Shown here: piece after piece, positions 9,220 to 19,455 of the stretch | How positions within the stretch are numbered: the stretch's first letter is position 1 | How the letters are laid out: every line of letters begins with the position of its first letter | Source of the DNA: Vibrio variabilis | GTDB taxonomy: Bacteria > Pseudomonadota > Gammaproteobacteria > Enterobacterales > Vibrionaceae | Direction of reading: 5' to 3' | Length of the DNA: 64,000 nt | Assembly: GCF_003263785.1 (NCBI RefSeq) | Contig: NZ_JYJK01000040.1 | Coordinates: 62,001-126,000 of the forward strand | Notes under the pieces: model-generated | Databases searched by the model: none | Told to the model about the DNA's origin: nothing | The model's input: the letters and a program-made list of their open reading frames with translations, nothing else | Program-made: the position numbers and the translations under genes

Positions 9220-10664
9220 ATGATTGAACAACGATTTAACGAGTTTAGGCTCAGTGTAAAGCCAGTAGAATTTAATGATATAGAATTCTTAATGAACGAA
9301 GCCAAGCAACTCGATAGTAGCGACCCACAGCTTGCTAACCGCATTCGACTTAGAGTCAAAAATTTAAAAACGCAACAACAAAAAATGCCGACGCAGCCAA
9401 AGGTAGCCCAACCCAGTTCGCAAGAGGCAACACAAACTGACAAATCAACACCCGCCCCCTTGAGAGCACTCTCCCTTCTCAAGACTATACGGAGACAAAG
9501 AAAGCATTGCCTTCCAAAGCCAATGCGTCAGAGGAGGCGCCAAACTGGCACGCCCCTTTTAGCCCTTTGGTTGAATGGGTATCAAGACGCCCTTTTATTG
9601 CTTTGGTGCTTATTCCAACGCTACTATTTGCTGCATATCAACTATTTTGGGCCTCCGAGCGCTTCGAGAGTCAAGCTCAAGTAACCGTTCAGCAACCAGA
9701 TGGTATGGCAACCATGGATGCCTCAATGGCGCTTCTGAGCGGGTTGGGCGTGAGTGGCTCCCAAGGAACAGACTCTGAGCTTGTTAAAGCGTACATTTAT
9801 TCCAATGACATGATCGAATACCTCAATCGTGAGCTTGGTATGCGCGATCACTTTGCTGACACGAGCATCGACTATTTTAGTCGCGTGCACGACAACGATA
9901 GCCGAGAAACCTTAATTGAGTACTACAAAAAGCGCGTCAAAGTCGAAGTCAACGTTGCGTCGGGCGTGATTACTATCTTTGGGCAAGCCTTTAGCCCTGA
10001 GTACGCTCAAAGGCTGACACAAACCATAGTCAATCGAGCAGAGTGGTACATTAACTCCATTGGTCATCAACTGGCACAGGAGCAGTTAACCTTTATTCAA
10101 GGTGAGCACGAGATTGTTGCGCAGAAGCTCAGTGATGCCCAAACCGCTTTACTTGGATTTCAACAAAAGTACAACCTGATCGACCCTACTGCAGAGGGCG
10201 CGGCAATTCAGCAAATTGCTTATGGCCTAGAAGGACAAATTGCCACAAAAAATGCCGAACTCACTGGGCTTAGCCAAATCATGAGCGCACAAGCTCCTCA
10301 AGTACAGATGTTGCAAAATGAAATTGCCGCTTTAGAGCAGCAGCTGCTCTCTGAACGTACCAAACTCGCGACATCAGAAGGCAAAAGCTTCTCAGTGAGC
10401 CAAATTTTGGCCACGTTTACAGACTTAAGAGTAAAAATGGAGCTAGCGCTGCAAGCCTACACTGCCTCACAGATCTCTCTTGAGAAATCACGCATTGAGG
10501 CATATCGTCAGCTTAAATACCTCGTCACAGTGGAATCAGCAACGACGCCAGAGGACAATCAGTACCCGGAGGTTGTTTATAACGTCACCCTGTTTGCGAT
10601 TTTAGCGAGCATGGTATTTGCAATCGGTCGCATTATCTTACTGACCATCTACGAGCTTAAATAG
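9220..10664 (+). CDS. kpsE: Capsule export inner-membrane protein, KpsE/BexC/CtrB family (one apparent frameshift)
   Basis: About 481 residues after restoring one C in a run at 9459-9463. It has a cytoplasmic N-terminal extension of about 120 residues (charged, then Gln/Pro/Thr-rich), one TM segment around residue 125-145, and a long periplasmic alpha-helical part with QKYNLIDP and SVSQILATFTDL, typical of this PCP-3 family. A second TM segment lies near the C-terminus. E. coli KpsE is about 380 residues, so the extension accounts for the extra length. KpsE bridges the KpsMT transporter and KpsD. The N-terminal stretch (NDIEFLMNEAKQLDSSDPQLA) resembles a segment near the end of the protein at 35273. 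Confidence 0.85.
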
Positions 10665-10720
10665 CAAAGCGCTTAAGTAGCGAATCCTTGTACCAGCAAT
10701 ATTTGACAAAAGATACACAT

Positions 10721-11265
10721 ATGAAGATTATCGACACCGCTATTACAGACGTTAAAATCATTGAACCACAAGTCTTTGGTGACGAGCGTGGCTTTTTTAT
10801 GGAAACCTTCCGAACCACTACGTTTAACGAACAATGTGCAGAGCGTGATTTTGTGCAAGAAAACCACAGTAAATCCAGCCAAGGTATTTTGCGCGGTTTA
10901 CACTACCAAACCGAAAACACTCAAGGTAAGTTGGTTCGAGTCGTAAAAGGCGAAGTGTTTGACGTAGCTGTTGACATGCGAAAAGACTCACCAACGTTTG
11001 GTCAGTGGGTAGCGTCTACCTTTCTGAGCAAAACAAAAAACAGCTTTGGGTGCCAGAAGGATTTGCCCATGGGTTTTACGTCACTTCAGAAGAAGCCGAG
11101 TTCGTTTACAAATGCACGGATTTTTACAATCCGAATGCTGAAGTATCTATTAAATGGGATGACCCTTCACTGGACATTAAGTGGCCACTGGTTGACAACC
11201 TGCCACCCAGCCTATCAGCCAAAGACGAGACAGGCCTCAAATTTACAGAAGCACCAGCCTTTTAA
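10721..11265 (+). CDS. rmlC: dTDP-4-dehydrorhamnose 3,5-epimerase (one apparent frameshift)
   Basis: About 181 residues, the normal RmlC length, once a lost G near 11012 is restored (GG to G; the frames join as FGQWVGVYLSEQNKKQLWVP). Family motifs present: DERGFFMETFR, QENHSKSSQGILRGLHYQ with the catalytic His, and PEGFAHGFYV. It makes dTDP-4-dehydro-L-rhamnose, the substrate of RmlD. The ATG at 10721 is chosen over an upstream start because all RmlC proteins begin at the MKIIDT-type strand. rmlD and rmlA follow after two glycosyltransferases. Confidence 0.9.
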
Positions 11266-11343
11266 AGCTTGACTGGACGCTGTGCTACTGCAACATCAAG
11301 AATAAAACCCATGTGACAATTGAGATAACATCTAAGGAACAGA

Positions 11344-12135
11344 ATGCATTTATATATCTCTGCGGTCTCGCATGGTCACGAACGATTAATTCGTAAGTTT
11401 CAAACGCTAAAACGATTGGCTAACCACCCCGACATCACGGTTCTTTGCCGCGACAATCAGAATAGCCAAGCACTCAAAAAACACTGTGAGTGCAGCGGTA
11501 TTCTTTACTTCCCAAATCAAACAAGGGCAGGGTTTGCTACCAATAACAATCTTAATTTTTGGGAAGCTAAAAAGCTGGGGATGCGCGACGATGACTATTT
11601 CGTTCTTCTTAATTGCGACGTACACATCAACACTCTTGCTTTACAGCAACTCATCATCTCGCTGGAAAAAAGCAAGCCATTAATAGCGGCTCCCAACTTA
11701 TTCTTGGATCACGAGCACACCATCTATGATGACAATCTACGTAGATACCCATCAATACTGACGTTCACAAAAAACTATTTATTCAACGATCGAAGTAGCG
11801 TCATAGATAAAAGTAAACCAAGTCAACTACCTGAGCGCTACTGGGCTAGCGGGGCATTTTTGGCGTTTACTTCACTGGTGTACCAACAATTAGATGGAAT
11901 GAACGAACGGTTTTTCCTGTACTGTGAAGACATCGACATTTGCAGAAGAGCAAGTAAACAAGGCATTCCCGTGACCTTTCTGAGTAATGTCAACGCCTCT
12001 CACCATCGCAGGAGAAGTAGCCAACGCTTTCTTTCACGAGCGTTCTTTTGGCATGTGAAAAGTGTGTTTATCTACTCATTAAGTTCAAAACGTTTGCTAT
12101 CGGTAAAAGGACTAAAAAGGCACTTGCCTCAATGA
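11344..12135 (+). CDS. GT2 glycosyltransferase, WbbL-like rhamnosyltransferase
   Basis: This 263-residue GT-A fold protein has the family pattern FVLLNCDVHIN (DxD-like), PERYWASGAFLAFTSLVYQQLDGMNERFF and YCEDIDICRRASKQG. These match WbbL-type rhamnosyltransferases, which transfer L-rhamnose from dTDP-Rha onto GlcNAc-PP-undecaprenol. The context fits, with rmlC before, rmlD/rmlA after, and wecA in the same locus. It has no TM segments and is likely a peripheral cytoplasmic-face enzyme. Its stop overlaps the next start (ATGA). The exact acceptor is inferred. Confidence 0.75.
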   Translation: MHLYISAVSHGHERLIRKFQTLKRLANHPDITVLCRDNQNSQALKKHCECSGILYFPNQTRAGFATNNNLNFWEAKKLGMRDDDYFVLLNCDVHINTLALQQLIISLEKSKPLIAAPNLFLDHEHTIYDDNLRRYPSILTFTKNYLFNDRSSVIDKSKPSQLPERYWASGAFLAFTSLVYQQLDGMNERFFLYCEDIDICRRASKQGIPVTFLSNVNASHHRRRSSQRFLSRAFFWHVKSVFIYSLSSKRLLSVKGLKRHLPQ

Positions 12136-13064
12136 AGCACGCTAGATTAAACCAACTATGTGATTGGGCAGTGATTGTTTTCTACTTCCCCGACGAAGAT
12201 GCTATCAAGCATGCACTTTGGCTACAAAAACAATACCAGCAAAGCAATGGTCAACTTGTTGTTGTCGACAACACACCATACAACATCAAAGAATTGGACA
12301 CACAACAGCATTTAGCACAGTTCAAGCACTATATTGCCAACAATGATAACTTAGGTATTGCCAAAGCACTTAACGATGGTATTGATTACGCCCTCAATCA
12401 CGGTGCAGATTGGTGCTTTTTATTTGATCAGGATTCGAGGCCGGATGGCGAGTTTTTTCGACATATGCGAGCCGCTCGCGACCACCTAACGCGATGTAAG
12501 AAACAGTTCGCAAAACCAGTAGCGGCTATCGCTCCTGTTTACTATGACACTAACTTGCAACGCTGTGGGCGCATAGTTCAAATACAAGGATCGCAGCTTT
12601 CTCGTCTGAGAGCTCCGCAACATATGGAGTGGGCCAGCTATACGATTACATCGGGCAGTTACCTATGCTTGGCTCATTATCACGACATAGGTGCTCATGA
12701 CGAGTCGCTGTTTATTGATTTTGTCGATATCGACTGGGGACTGAGAGCCAACGCAAAGGGCTATCAAATTCATGTTATTCCCGCAGCCAAACTGACACAC
12801 AGTTTGGGAATACAACCTGTATCCGTATTTGGCGTGAACATGGTGAACCATTCTGCGACTCGTCACTACTACTATTTTCGCAACCTCATTCATATGTTGA
12901 AGCGCTCCTATGTGCCTCGAGTTTGGAAGCGAACAGAGCTATTAAAATTGGTGCCCAGATTTATCGTGTACTCTCTGTTTACTAACAACAAACGCCACCA
13001 CATGACTGCAATGCTGCAAGGGACTTGGCACGGCCTTAAAAACAAAGTAGGAAAACGAGATTAG
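12132..13064 (+). CDS. GT2 glycosyltransferase, probable rhamnosyltransferase
   Basis: About 310 residues from the ATG at 12132, which overlaps the previous stop by 4 bp. It has the rhamnosyltransferase pattern QLVVVDNT, NDNLGIAKALNDGIDYAL, WCFLFDQDSRPD (DQDS replaces DxD), SGSYLCL and FIDFVDIDWGLRANAKGY. These features match RfbF/RfbN-like enzymes that add rhamnose to growing O-chains. An upstream in-frame start at 12048 would lie inside the preceding gene and is disfavoured. It sits between rmlC and rmlD. Confidence 0.75.
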   Translation: MKHARLNQLCDWAVIVFYFPDEDAIKHALWLQKQYQQSNGQLVVVDNTPYNIKELDTQQHLAQFKHYIANNDNLGIAKALNDGIDYALNHGADWCFLFDQDSRPDGEFFRHMRAARDHLTRCKKQFAKPVAAIAPVYYDTNLQRCGRIVQIQGSQLSRLRAPQHMEWASYTITSGSYLCLAHYHDIGAHDESLFIDFVDIDWGLRANAKGYQIHVIPAAKLTHSLGIQPVSVFGVNMVNHSATRHYYYFRNLIHMLKRSYVPRVWKRTELLKLVPRFIVYSLFTNNKRHHMTAMLQGTWHGLKNKVGKRD

Positions 13065-13100
13065 CAAAAAAGCTAACCGAAATACCATTCAAGGACATTT

Positions 13101-14012
13101 ATGAGAGTATTAATTACGGGTCAAGGCGGCCAACTGGCTTGGGAACTGGAGCAGACGGCACCAAGTCATATTGATTGGGTTGCATTCGACGCTCAACAGC
13201 TAGACATCACTAACACCGCTCGTGTATACGAGGTTCTGGTGCAAGAATCACCTGACCTAGTTATTAACGCCGCCGCCTACACCGCGGTAGACAATGCTGA
13301 AAGCGACAGCAGCATTGCCTATGCCGTCAACGAAAAAGGCAGCGAAAACCTAGCATTAGCTTGTAAAGAGATCAACGCAAAACTGATCCATGTTTCTACC
13401 GACTTTGTGTTTGATGGCAAGCAAACCACGCCTTACTCTGTGGATGCCACCCCAAGCCCAATCAACGTTTATGGCGCATCCAAATTAATGGGTGACATGA
13501 AAATTGCCGACATTCTTGGTGGAAACGCCACCATTATTCGCACCGCATGGGTATACTCTGCGCACGGCAATAACTTTGTCAAAACCATGCTTCGCCTAAT
13601 GGCGGAAAAACCAGAGTTGGGCGTTATTTACGACCAAGTGGGTACACCAACTTGGGCCAAAGGTTTAGCACAACTTATATGGGCACTAACAGCGAAAGCT
13701 GACAGCTTTAAGCCTGAAGCTGACAGCACAATCTTACACTGGACTGATGCTGGCGTGGCATCTTGGTACGATTTTGCAACAGCTATTCAAGAGCTAGCCA
13801 TAGAAAAAGGGATGCTCGATAAGTCCATCCCCGTGCGCCCTATCCCTGCTAGCGCTTACCCTCTGCCTGCAAAACGCCCGAGTTTCAGCGTAATCGATAA
13901 GGCGAGCACAGAGGCGCACAGCGGAGTACAAACTCAACACTGGCGCAAACAACTATCAGCGATGATGGATGAGCTGAAAGCTAGGGGCGAGAAGCGAGAG
14001 GCTAACAGCTAA
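13101..14012 (+). CDS. rmlD: dTDP-4-dehydrorhamnose reductase
   Basis: 303 residues, typical length. It has the N-terminal NAD(P)-binding GQGGQLAWEL, VINAAAYTAVDNAESD, STDFVFDG and the YGASKLMGD (YxxxK) catalytic motif, which together are diagnostic for RmlD/RfbD. It makes dTDP-L-rhamnose. Its stop codon lies inside a 7-bp tandem repeat array that follows the gene, so the C-terminal residues (KREANS) are repeat-encoded. Confidence 0.92.
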   Translation: MRVLITGQGGQLAWELEQTAPSHIDWVAFDAQQLDITNTARVYEVLVQESPDLVINAAAYTAVDNAESDSSIAYAVNEKGSENLALACKEINAKLIHVSTDFVFDGKQTTPYSVDATPSPINVYGASKLMGDMKIADILGGNATIIRTAWVYSAHGNNFVKTMLRLMAEKPELGVIYDQVGTPTWAKGLAQLIWALTAKADSFKPEADSTILHWTDAGVASWYDFATAIQELAIEKGMLDKSIPVRPIPASAYPLPAKRPSFSVIDKASTEAHSGVQTQHWRKQLSAMMDELKARGEKREANS

Positions 14013-14070
14013 CAGCTAACAGCTAACAGCTAACAGCTAACAGCTAACAGCTAACAGCTAACAGCTAACA
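14001..14070. repeat. Heptamer tandem repeat (GCTAACA)x10
   Basis: Ten perfect copies of GCTAACA (70 bp) overlap the 3' end of rmlD and fill the gap before rmlA. The same heptamer recurs seven times at 47167 between cysD and cysN. Perfect copies indicate recent slippage, so copy number probably varies between strains. Confidence 0.95.
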
Positions 14071-14106
14071 TTTTATACAAAAACAACGTTTACAAAGAGC
14101 TTAATC

Positions 14107-15003
14107 ATGGAAAACTCCAACACACCTCGCAAAGGCATTGTACTTGCTGGAGGCTCAGGCACTCGTCTTTACCCTTTGACGAAAGGCGTGAGTAAGCAGC
14201 TAATGTCAGTATATGACAAGCCTATGATCTATTATCCGATTTCAAGCTTAATGTTAGCGGGTATCAAAGAGATCCTCATCATCTCTACGCCAGAAGAGTT
14301 ACCGCGCTTTCAAAATTTACTTGGCGACGGCTCTGATTGGGGTATTCGTTTTGATTATAAGGAACAACCCACCCCAGACGGCTTAGCCCAAGCTTTCATC
14401 CTCGCAGAAGAGTTTTTAGATGGCGCGCCAGCGGCTCTCGTATTAGGTGACAATCTTTTCTACGGTCACGACCTTGCTAAGTCACTAATTAATGCCAATG
14501 GCCAAAAACAAGGCGCAACCGTGTTTGGTTACCACGTTGCCAATCCGACTTCCTATGGTGTAGTGGAATTTGATCACAACGGTACTGCCATATCTATTGA
14601 AGAGAAGCCGAAGCAACCTAAGTCAAACTACGCAGTACCGGGACTTTACTTTTTTGATAATAACGTGGTTGAGTATGCCAAAAGCGTAAAACCCTCTGCA
14701 CGAGGTGAGCTTGAAATTACCGACGTCATCGACCAATACCTGAGCCAACAAAACTTAAAAGTGGAGATTATGGGGCGCGGCACGGCTTGGCTTGACACAG
14801 GAACCCTTGATGACCTGCTAGACGCTGCTGTTTTCATTAGAGCAATAGAAAAGCGCCAGGGTTTAAAAATATGTTGCCCCGAAGAAATTGCCTACAGAAA
14901 AGGCTATATCAATGATGCACAACTTCGTGATATTGCCACTCCTCTGGTTAAGTCAGGCTATGGTACATACTTACTAAACCTTCTAGAAAACAAAGTGTTT
15001 TAG
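14107..15003 (+). CDS. rmlA: Glucose-1-phosphate thymidylyltransferase
   Basis: 298 residues with the nucleotidyltransferase signature [48 protein letters not shown] and [10 protein letters not shown]. All are characteristic of RmlA/RfbA. It activates glucose-1-phosphate to dTDP-glucose, the first step to dTDP-rhamnose. rmlB, the next step, is not found anywhere in the window and must be encoded elsewhere. Confidence 0.93.
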   Translation: MENSNTPRKGIVLAGGSGTRLYPLTKGVSKQLMSVYDKPMIYYPISSLMLAGIKEILIISTPEELPRFQNLLGDGSDWGIRFDYKEQPTPDGLAQAFILAEEFLDGAPAALVLGDNLFYGHDLAKSLINANGQKQGATVFGYHVANPTSYGVVEFDHNGTAISIEEKPKQPKSNYAVPGLYFFDNNVVEYAKSVKPSARGELEITDVIDQYLSQQNLKVEIMGRGTAWLDTGTLDDLLDAAVFIRAIEKRQGLKICCPEEIAYRKGYINDAQLRDIATPLVKSGYGTYLLNLLENKVF

Positions 15004-15077
15004 TTTACAACTTAGACGCAAATTCTGGTTCGGCTTAAAACCAGATAAAGAATTAAAAATCACACAAGAGTAAAACA

Positions 15078-16498
15078 ATGATCTTGCCCGTAATAATGTC
15101 AGGTGGCAATGGCTCTCGCTTGTGGCCATTATCTCGAAAAGCGCACCCAAAACAGTTCCTTCCTTTGGTAGGTGAGCAGACCATGCTGCAAGAGACCATT
15201 CTTCGCCTAGAAGGACTGGATTGCCAGCAGCCGACGGTAATTTGTAACGAGGGACATAGATTCATCGTTGCAGAGCAACTTGCCGAAATCGACAAACTAG
15301 GCGGTGAAATCATACTTGAACCTCAAGGCCGTAACACCGCTCCGGCAATTGCCCTTGCTGCCTTTGATGCCGTCCAAAAGCAGCAAGACCCGTATTTATT
15401 AGTTCTGGCCGCTGACCATGTCATTCGCAATGTAGATGTCTTTCAAGCCGCAGTGTCAAAAGCGCTAATTTGTGCTAAACAAGGCACATCGTCACTTTTG
15501 GTATCGTCCCAGATAAGCCAGAAACTGGCTACGGTTATATCAATTCCGGCAACCCTATCAATGACTCCGATTGCTTTCATGTCAGAGAATTTGTAGAAAA
15601 GCCAGATCTCGAGACCGCAAAAGAGTACCTCTCTTCAGGGCAATACTTCTGGAACAGTGGTATGTTCCTTGTAAAGGCAAGCGTCTACCTCTCCGAACTA
15701 GAAAAACACAATCCAGATATATTTGTCGCTTGTCAGCGCGCGATTGAAGGTTCAATTAAAGAAATTGACTTTACCCGACTAGACAACGATGCATTTCTTA
15801 CTAGCCCAGACGACTCGATTGATTATGCCATCATGGAACAGACGACTTTAGCCGCTATGGTCAAGCTTGATGCGGGCTGGAGTGATGTCGGCTCTTGGTC
15901 ATCCATTTGGGAGGCCTCACCTAAAGATGATGCAAACAACAGCATCCGTGGTGATGTAAAAACAATTGATGTCTCGGGTTCTCTTATCGATGCAAGAGAC
16001 AAAATGGTTGCGGCTATTGGTGTAGAAAACATAGTCATCGTGGAAACAAGTGACGCAGTTGTGGTCGCAGATCAATCCCGCGTTCAAGACATAAAGACAA
16101 TCGTTGAGCAACTCAATGCAGCGCAGCGCAGCGAAGCCACCGAGCACAAAACCATCTATCGCCCATGGGGAAAAATAGACTTGCTACAAAAAGGCTACCG
16201 CTACCAGTCGAAGCAAGTGACCATTAAACCCAACAGCCGACTATCACTACAAAAACATTACCACAGAGCCGAGCATTGGGTTGTTGTATCCGGTACCGCG
16301 AAGGTAACCTGTAATGGTCAAGAATCAATAGTGACCGAAAATCAATCGACCTACATTCCCGTTGGTGCTGAGCACTCTATTGCGAACCCAGGCCATATCC
16401 CCTTAGTGATGATCGAGGTTCAAACGGGTAGCTACATAGGTCAGGATGACATCGAACGACTCGAAGACATATACGGATTTGAAAAAGACAAATATTAG
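15078..16498 (+). CDS. manC: Mannose-1-phosphate guanylyltransferase / mannose-6-phosphate isomerase (one apparent frameshift)
   Basis: About 473 residues, the usual type II PMI-GMP length, after restoring one C near 15487 (GGCCAC to GGCAC). The N-terminal GMP domain has [21 protein letters not shown]; the middle has [15 protein letters not shown] and [10 protein letters not shown]. The C-terminal cupin isomerase domain has [22 protein letters not shown] and [12 protein letters not shown]. It makes GDP-mannose for the fucose branch (gmd/fcl) and any mannosyltransferases. A dedicated manA is also present at 35966. Confidence 0.92.
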
Positions 16499-16571
16499 CT
16501 AATCAGGAACTTATATGACCAATTACTCTTCGAGCAGATTTTAATTTTGTAATTTATTGGAAACCCAATAC

Positions 16572-17999
16572 ATGACTTTCAATTCATCAACCAGTCTAAG
16601 CCAAAGCAATGTCGCCTTTGGCACGAGCGGCGCACGTGGTTTAGTCACTGACTTTACGCCTGAGGTATGTGCCGCATTTACCCATGCTTTTATCTCAGTG
16701 ATGCAGCAAAGTTTCGCGTTTGATACGTTGGCTATTGCCATTGACAACCGCCCAAGCAGCGTCGCCATGGCACAAGCCTGCGCGGCGGCAGCTAAGCAGG
16801 CCAATGTCGCTATCGTCTACTATGGGGTTATACCAACGCCAGCGCTTGCATATACCGCGATGCAACAAAATATTCCATCAATTATGGTCACAGGAAGCCA
16901 TATTCCCTTTGATCGCAATGGTCTTAAGTTTTATCGACCGGATGGCGAGATTGAAAAACAGGATGAGCAAGCCATTCTCAACGCACCTGTAGACTTTACT
17001 CTGCCTTCAACTCTCTCAGAACTGATTGCTGATAATACGGCTGCTGAACACTACATCCAACGCTACACCTCAATATATAGCTGTGACGCATTGAAGGGAA
17101 AACGAATTGGTATTTACGAGCATTCGAGCGCAGGACGTGACCTTTACCCTGACATATTCACAGCACTTGGTGCAGAAGTCGTCAGCCTAGAGCGAACCGA
17201 TACGTTCGTCCCTATAGATACTGAGGCAGTAAGCAAGGAAGACCAGCAAAAAGCAAAAACGTGGTCGAAGGACTATGGCTTTGACGCTATATTCTCTACC
17301 GATGGAGACGGCGATAGACCTCTCGTTGCTGACGAGGAGGGGAACTGGCTACGCGGAGACATTCTCGGACTGTTGTGCTCCCGCGCACTCAATGTTGAGG
17401 CTCTTGCCATCCCAGTGAGCTGCAACACAGCTGTAGAACTCAGCCGGTTCTTTTCACATACAGAACGAACCAGAATTGGCTCACCTTACGTGATTGCCGA
17501 GTTCGCAAACCTTGCATCAAAATATCAACGTATAGCCGGATTTGAAGCCAATGGCGGTTTCCTTTTAGGTAGCGATATTGAGATCAACAACCAATCACTC
17601 AAGGCACTACCTACGCGTGATGCAGTATTGCCATTTATTGCTGTTTTAGTCGCTGCAGAGCAGTCCGGAATTAAAGCTCTGGTTGACGCATTACCAAAAC
17701 GTTTTACCGCTAGTGACCGCATCCAGAACTTTGCGACTGACAGAAGCCGAACGATTCTTACGCAAGGCACGCTACAACCTCAGCGACTTATCGAAAACCT
17801 AGGGTTTGATAACCTTCACCTCGAGGCATTAAACACCACCGATGGTCTGCGAATGGTGTTCAATAACGGCGATATTATTCACCTTCGACCATCTGGCAAT
17901 GCACCAGAGTTACGCTGCTACGCGGAGGCTGCTGAGGACAGTATCGCTTCGAACTATGTTGCCCAAGCTCTCGAGCAAGTGCAAAAAATAAACGGATAA
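16572..17999 (+). CDS. manB: Phosphomannomutase
   Basis: About 475 residues from the ATG at 16572; an in-frame TTG 15 bp upstream is less likely. It has [10 protein letters not shown], a phosphoserine loop [16 protein letters not shown] (SHIP instead of the common SHNP), the metal loop [11 protein letters not shown] and the sugar-binding [12 protein letters not shown]. The C-terminal phosphate-binding loop is [10 protein letters not shown]. It interconverts mannose-6-P and mannose-1-P. It follows manC by about 70 bp, and a strong hairpin follows the gene. Confidence 0.88.
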   Translation: MTFNSSTSLSQSNVAFGTSGARGLVTDFTPEVCAAFTHAFISVMQQSFAFDTLAIAIDNRPSSVAMAQACAAAAKQANVAIVYYGVIPTPALAYTAMQQNIPSIMVTGSHIPFDRNGLKFYRPDGEIEKQDEQAILNAPVDFTLPSTLSELIADNTAAEHYIQRYTSIYSCDALKGKRIGIYEHSSAGRDLYPDIFTALGAEVVSLERTDTFVPIDTEAVSKEDQQKAKTWSKDYGFDAIFSTDGDGDRPLVADEEGNWLRGDILGLLCSRALNVEALAIPVSCNTAVELSRFFSHTERTRIGSPYVIAEFANLASKYQRIAGFEANGGFLLGSDIEINNQSLKALPTRDAVLPFIAVLVAAEQSGIKALVDALPKRFTASDRIQNFATDRSRTILTQGTLQPQRLIENLGFDNLHLEALNTTDGLRMVFNNGDIIHLRPSGNAPELRCYAEAAEDSIASNYVAQALEQVQKING

Positions 18000-18016
18000 A
18001 ACACACTAGAACCAAT

Positions 18017-18053
18017 GGCTAGGCGCTACAGTCATTTACTGTGGCGCCTAGCC
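18017..18053. other. Intercistronic hairpin after manB
   Basis: GGCTAGGCGC (18017-18026) and GCGCCTAGCC (18044-18053) pair perfectly, and the inner TACAG/CTGTG pairs extend the stem to about 15 bp with a 7-base loop. No T-run follows on either strand, so it is not a typical intrinsic terminator. It may stabilise the 3' end of the upstream transcript or act as a weak attenuator. Confidence 0.7.
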
Positions 18054-18069
18054 GCATCGAGAGAAGAGC

Positions 18070-19431
18070 ATGAAGCAAGTCATTTTTTATGGTATTGAAA
18101 ACAAAAGTCACCTAGATGCACTGGATTCTTTTTTGCAATCGCAGAAGCACATCGCACACCAAGGTATCATCAATGAAACTTCCGATTCTCGCGCATCGAG
18201 TGGGTGGAACACCGTTATCTACACAGGTGAGTTAGAAGAGCTAGAACGACGAGAGGGCTGTCTATATATCTGCTTTTACAGCGCTCCTGAGTTGGCAGTA
18301 AGCCATGACACCTCTCAGCAAGACTGGTATCAGAGGCATGAACAGCGCCTAAGCTGGGCGATGGAGCGCTTAGAGACCACCATACTAGTCGAAGAATATC
18401 GCACTTTTCAAAACCTAACTGCGCTCTGTGCTCTGTTGAGCGAGCAGTATGACGTCGCATTGTCTTTACCACAGTTACCATCACTTAAAGTTTCCATAAA
18501 CGAGTTGGCATCACAAATGGGAGCGCTGGTTTTGTTACATGCTGATCTAAAAAGTCAAACACTGTTTGAGCAGCTCGAAAGTGCTGCCGAGTTACTCGGA
18601 GAGGACTTTAACCCAAGCATTGCCCACAGGTTAGCTACTTATCAAAAGAAAATCAGTGAACACGAGCGCGAAGCAAAGCTAGCTCTTAACACAGAGCAGG
18701 CCAACTTAGCCAAAATAACCTCTGAGTTCAAAGAGAAAACTACTCAACTTGAAACTGCCAACTTCGAGCTAAGATCAGAAAATGAACTAGCGTTGCAGCA
18801 AATTCACCAACTACAAGAAGAGCTTGAGCAAGCGCATCTATCAGCGACCCAAACTGAGCAAGCATTAAAAGATGAACTCGATAACGTCACCATTGAATCC
18901 GACAAGACAAATGCTCAATTAGTCACGAAAAACCTTGAGCTCGCCTCAGAAAACGAACTAGCATTGCTGCAAATTCACCAACTTCAAGAAGAACTAGAGC
19001 AAACGTACTTGGCGGCAAAACAGTCTGAGCAATCATTAGAATCCGAGCGAACCAAAAGTCAAGATTGGGCTTCACAAAGCGAGATTGCAGCAAAGCAGCT
19101 ACTCCAGCTACAAAACGAAATAGACCAACTTCAAAAGTCAATGGATAGTAAAGAAAACATGCTTAGTCAAAACAAACAGCAGCTTATGGATAAATTGTCT
19201 GAAGAACAATCCAAAGTAGAACTACTCAACAACAAACTCACACAACAAACAACAATCACGACCGAACTACAAGCTGAAAACGAACTGGCCTTGCTTCAGA
19301 TCCATCAATTGCAAGAAGAACTCGAGCATTACTACTTGAAGTATCAACAGCAAGCGAGTTGGACACCTTTAGAGGCTTGCGTTTCTAACGACAGTAGTCA
19401 CTTACGAACAACGTTGCAATTGTTATCCTAG
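18070..19431 (+). CDS. Coiled-coil protein with repeated LQIHQLQEELE motif, function unknown
   Basis: This 453-residue protein has an N-terminal globular part (about 1-200) with no recognised catalytic motif, then a long coiled coil rich in Gln, Glu, Leu and Lys. A motif of about 18 residues, ENELALLQIHQLQEELEQ, occurs three times (from residues 237, 294 and 403). The motif class is often seen in proteins of polysaccharide loci, frequently beside glycosyltransferases. It has no signal peptide or TM segment, so it is probably cytoplasmic. It sits between manB and a GT-B transferase; a scaffold or chain-length role is only a guess. Confidence 0.75.
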   Translation: MKQVIFYGIENKSHLDALDSFLQSQKHIAHQGIINETSDSRASSGWNTVIYTGELEELERREGCLYICFYSAPELAVSHDTSQQDWYQRHEQRLSWAMERLETTILVEEYRTFQNLTALCALLSEQYDVALSLPQLPSLKVSINELASQMGALVLLHADLKSQTLFEQLESAAELLGEDFNPSIAHRLATYQKKISEHEREAKLALNTEQANLAKITSEFKEKTTQLETANFELRSENELALQQIHQLQEELEQAHLSATQTEQALKDELDNVTIESDKTNAQLVTKNLELASENELALLQIHQLQEELEQTYLAAKQSEQSLESERTKSQDWASQSEIAAKQLLQLQNEIDQLQKSMDSKENMLSQNKQQLMDKLSEEQSKVELLNNKLTQQTTITTELQAENELALLQIHQLQEELEHYYLKYQQQASWTPLEACVSNDSSHLRTTLQLLS

Positions 19432-19455
19432 TGTACTTAGTCGTCAGCCAATAAA

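Noticed and set aside
14001..14070. Heptamer array as a CRISPR array
   Set aside because: Units are 7 bp and directly adjacent with no spacers; no cas genes are seen.
16515..16544. Nine-codon ORF (MTNYSSSRF) between manC and manB with a possible RBS
   Set aside because: Too short to support as a leader peptide; no codon bias or attenuator structure seen next to it.
18017..18053. Hairpin after manB as a rho-independent terminator
   Set aside because: No T-run after the stem on either strand, and genes continue on the same strand.
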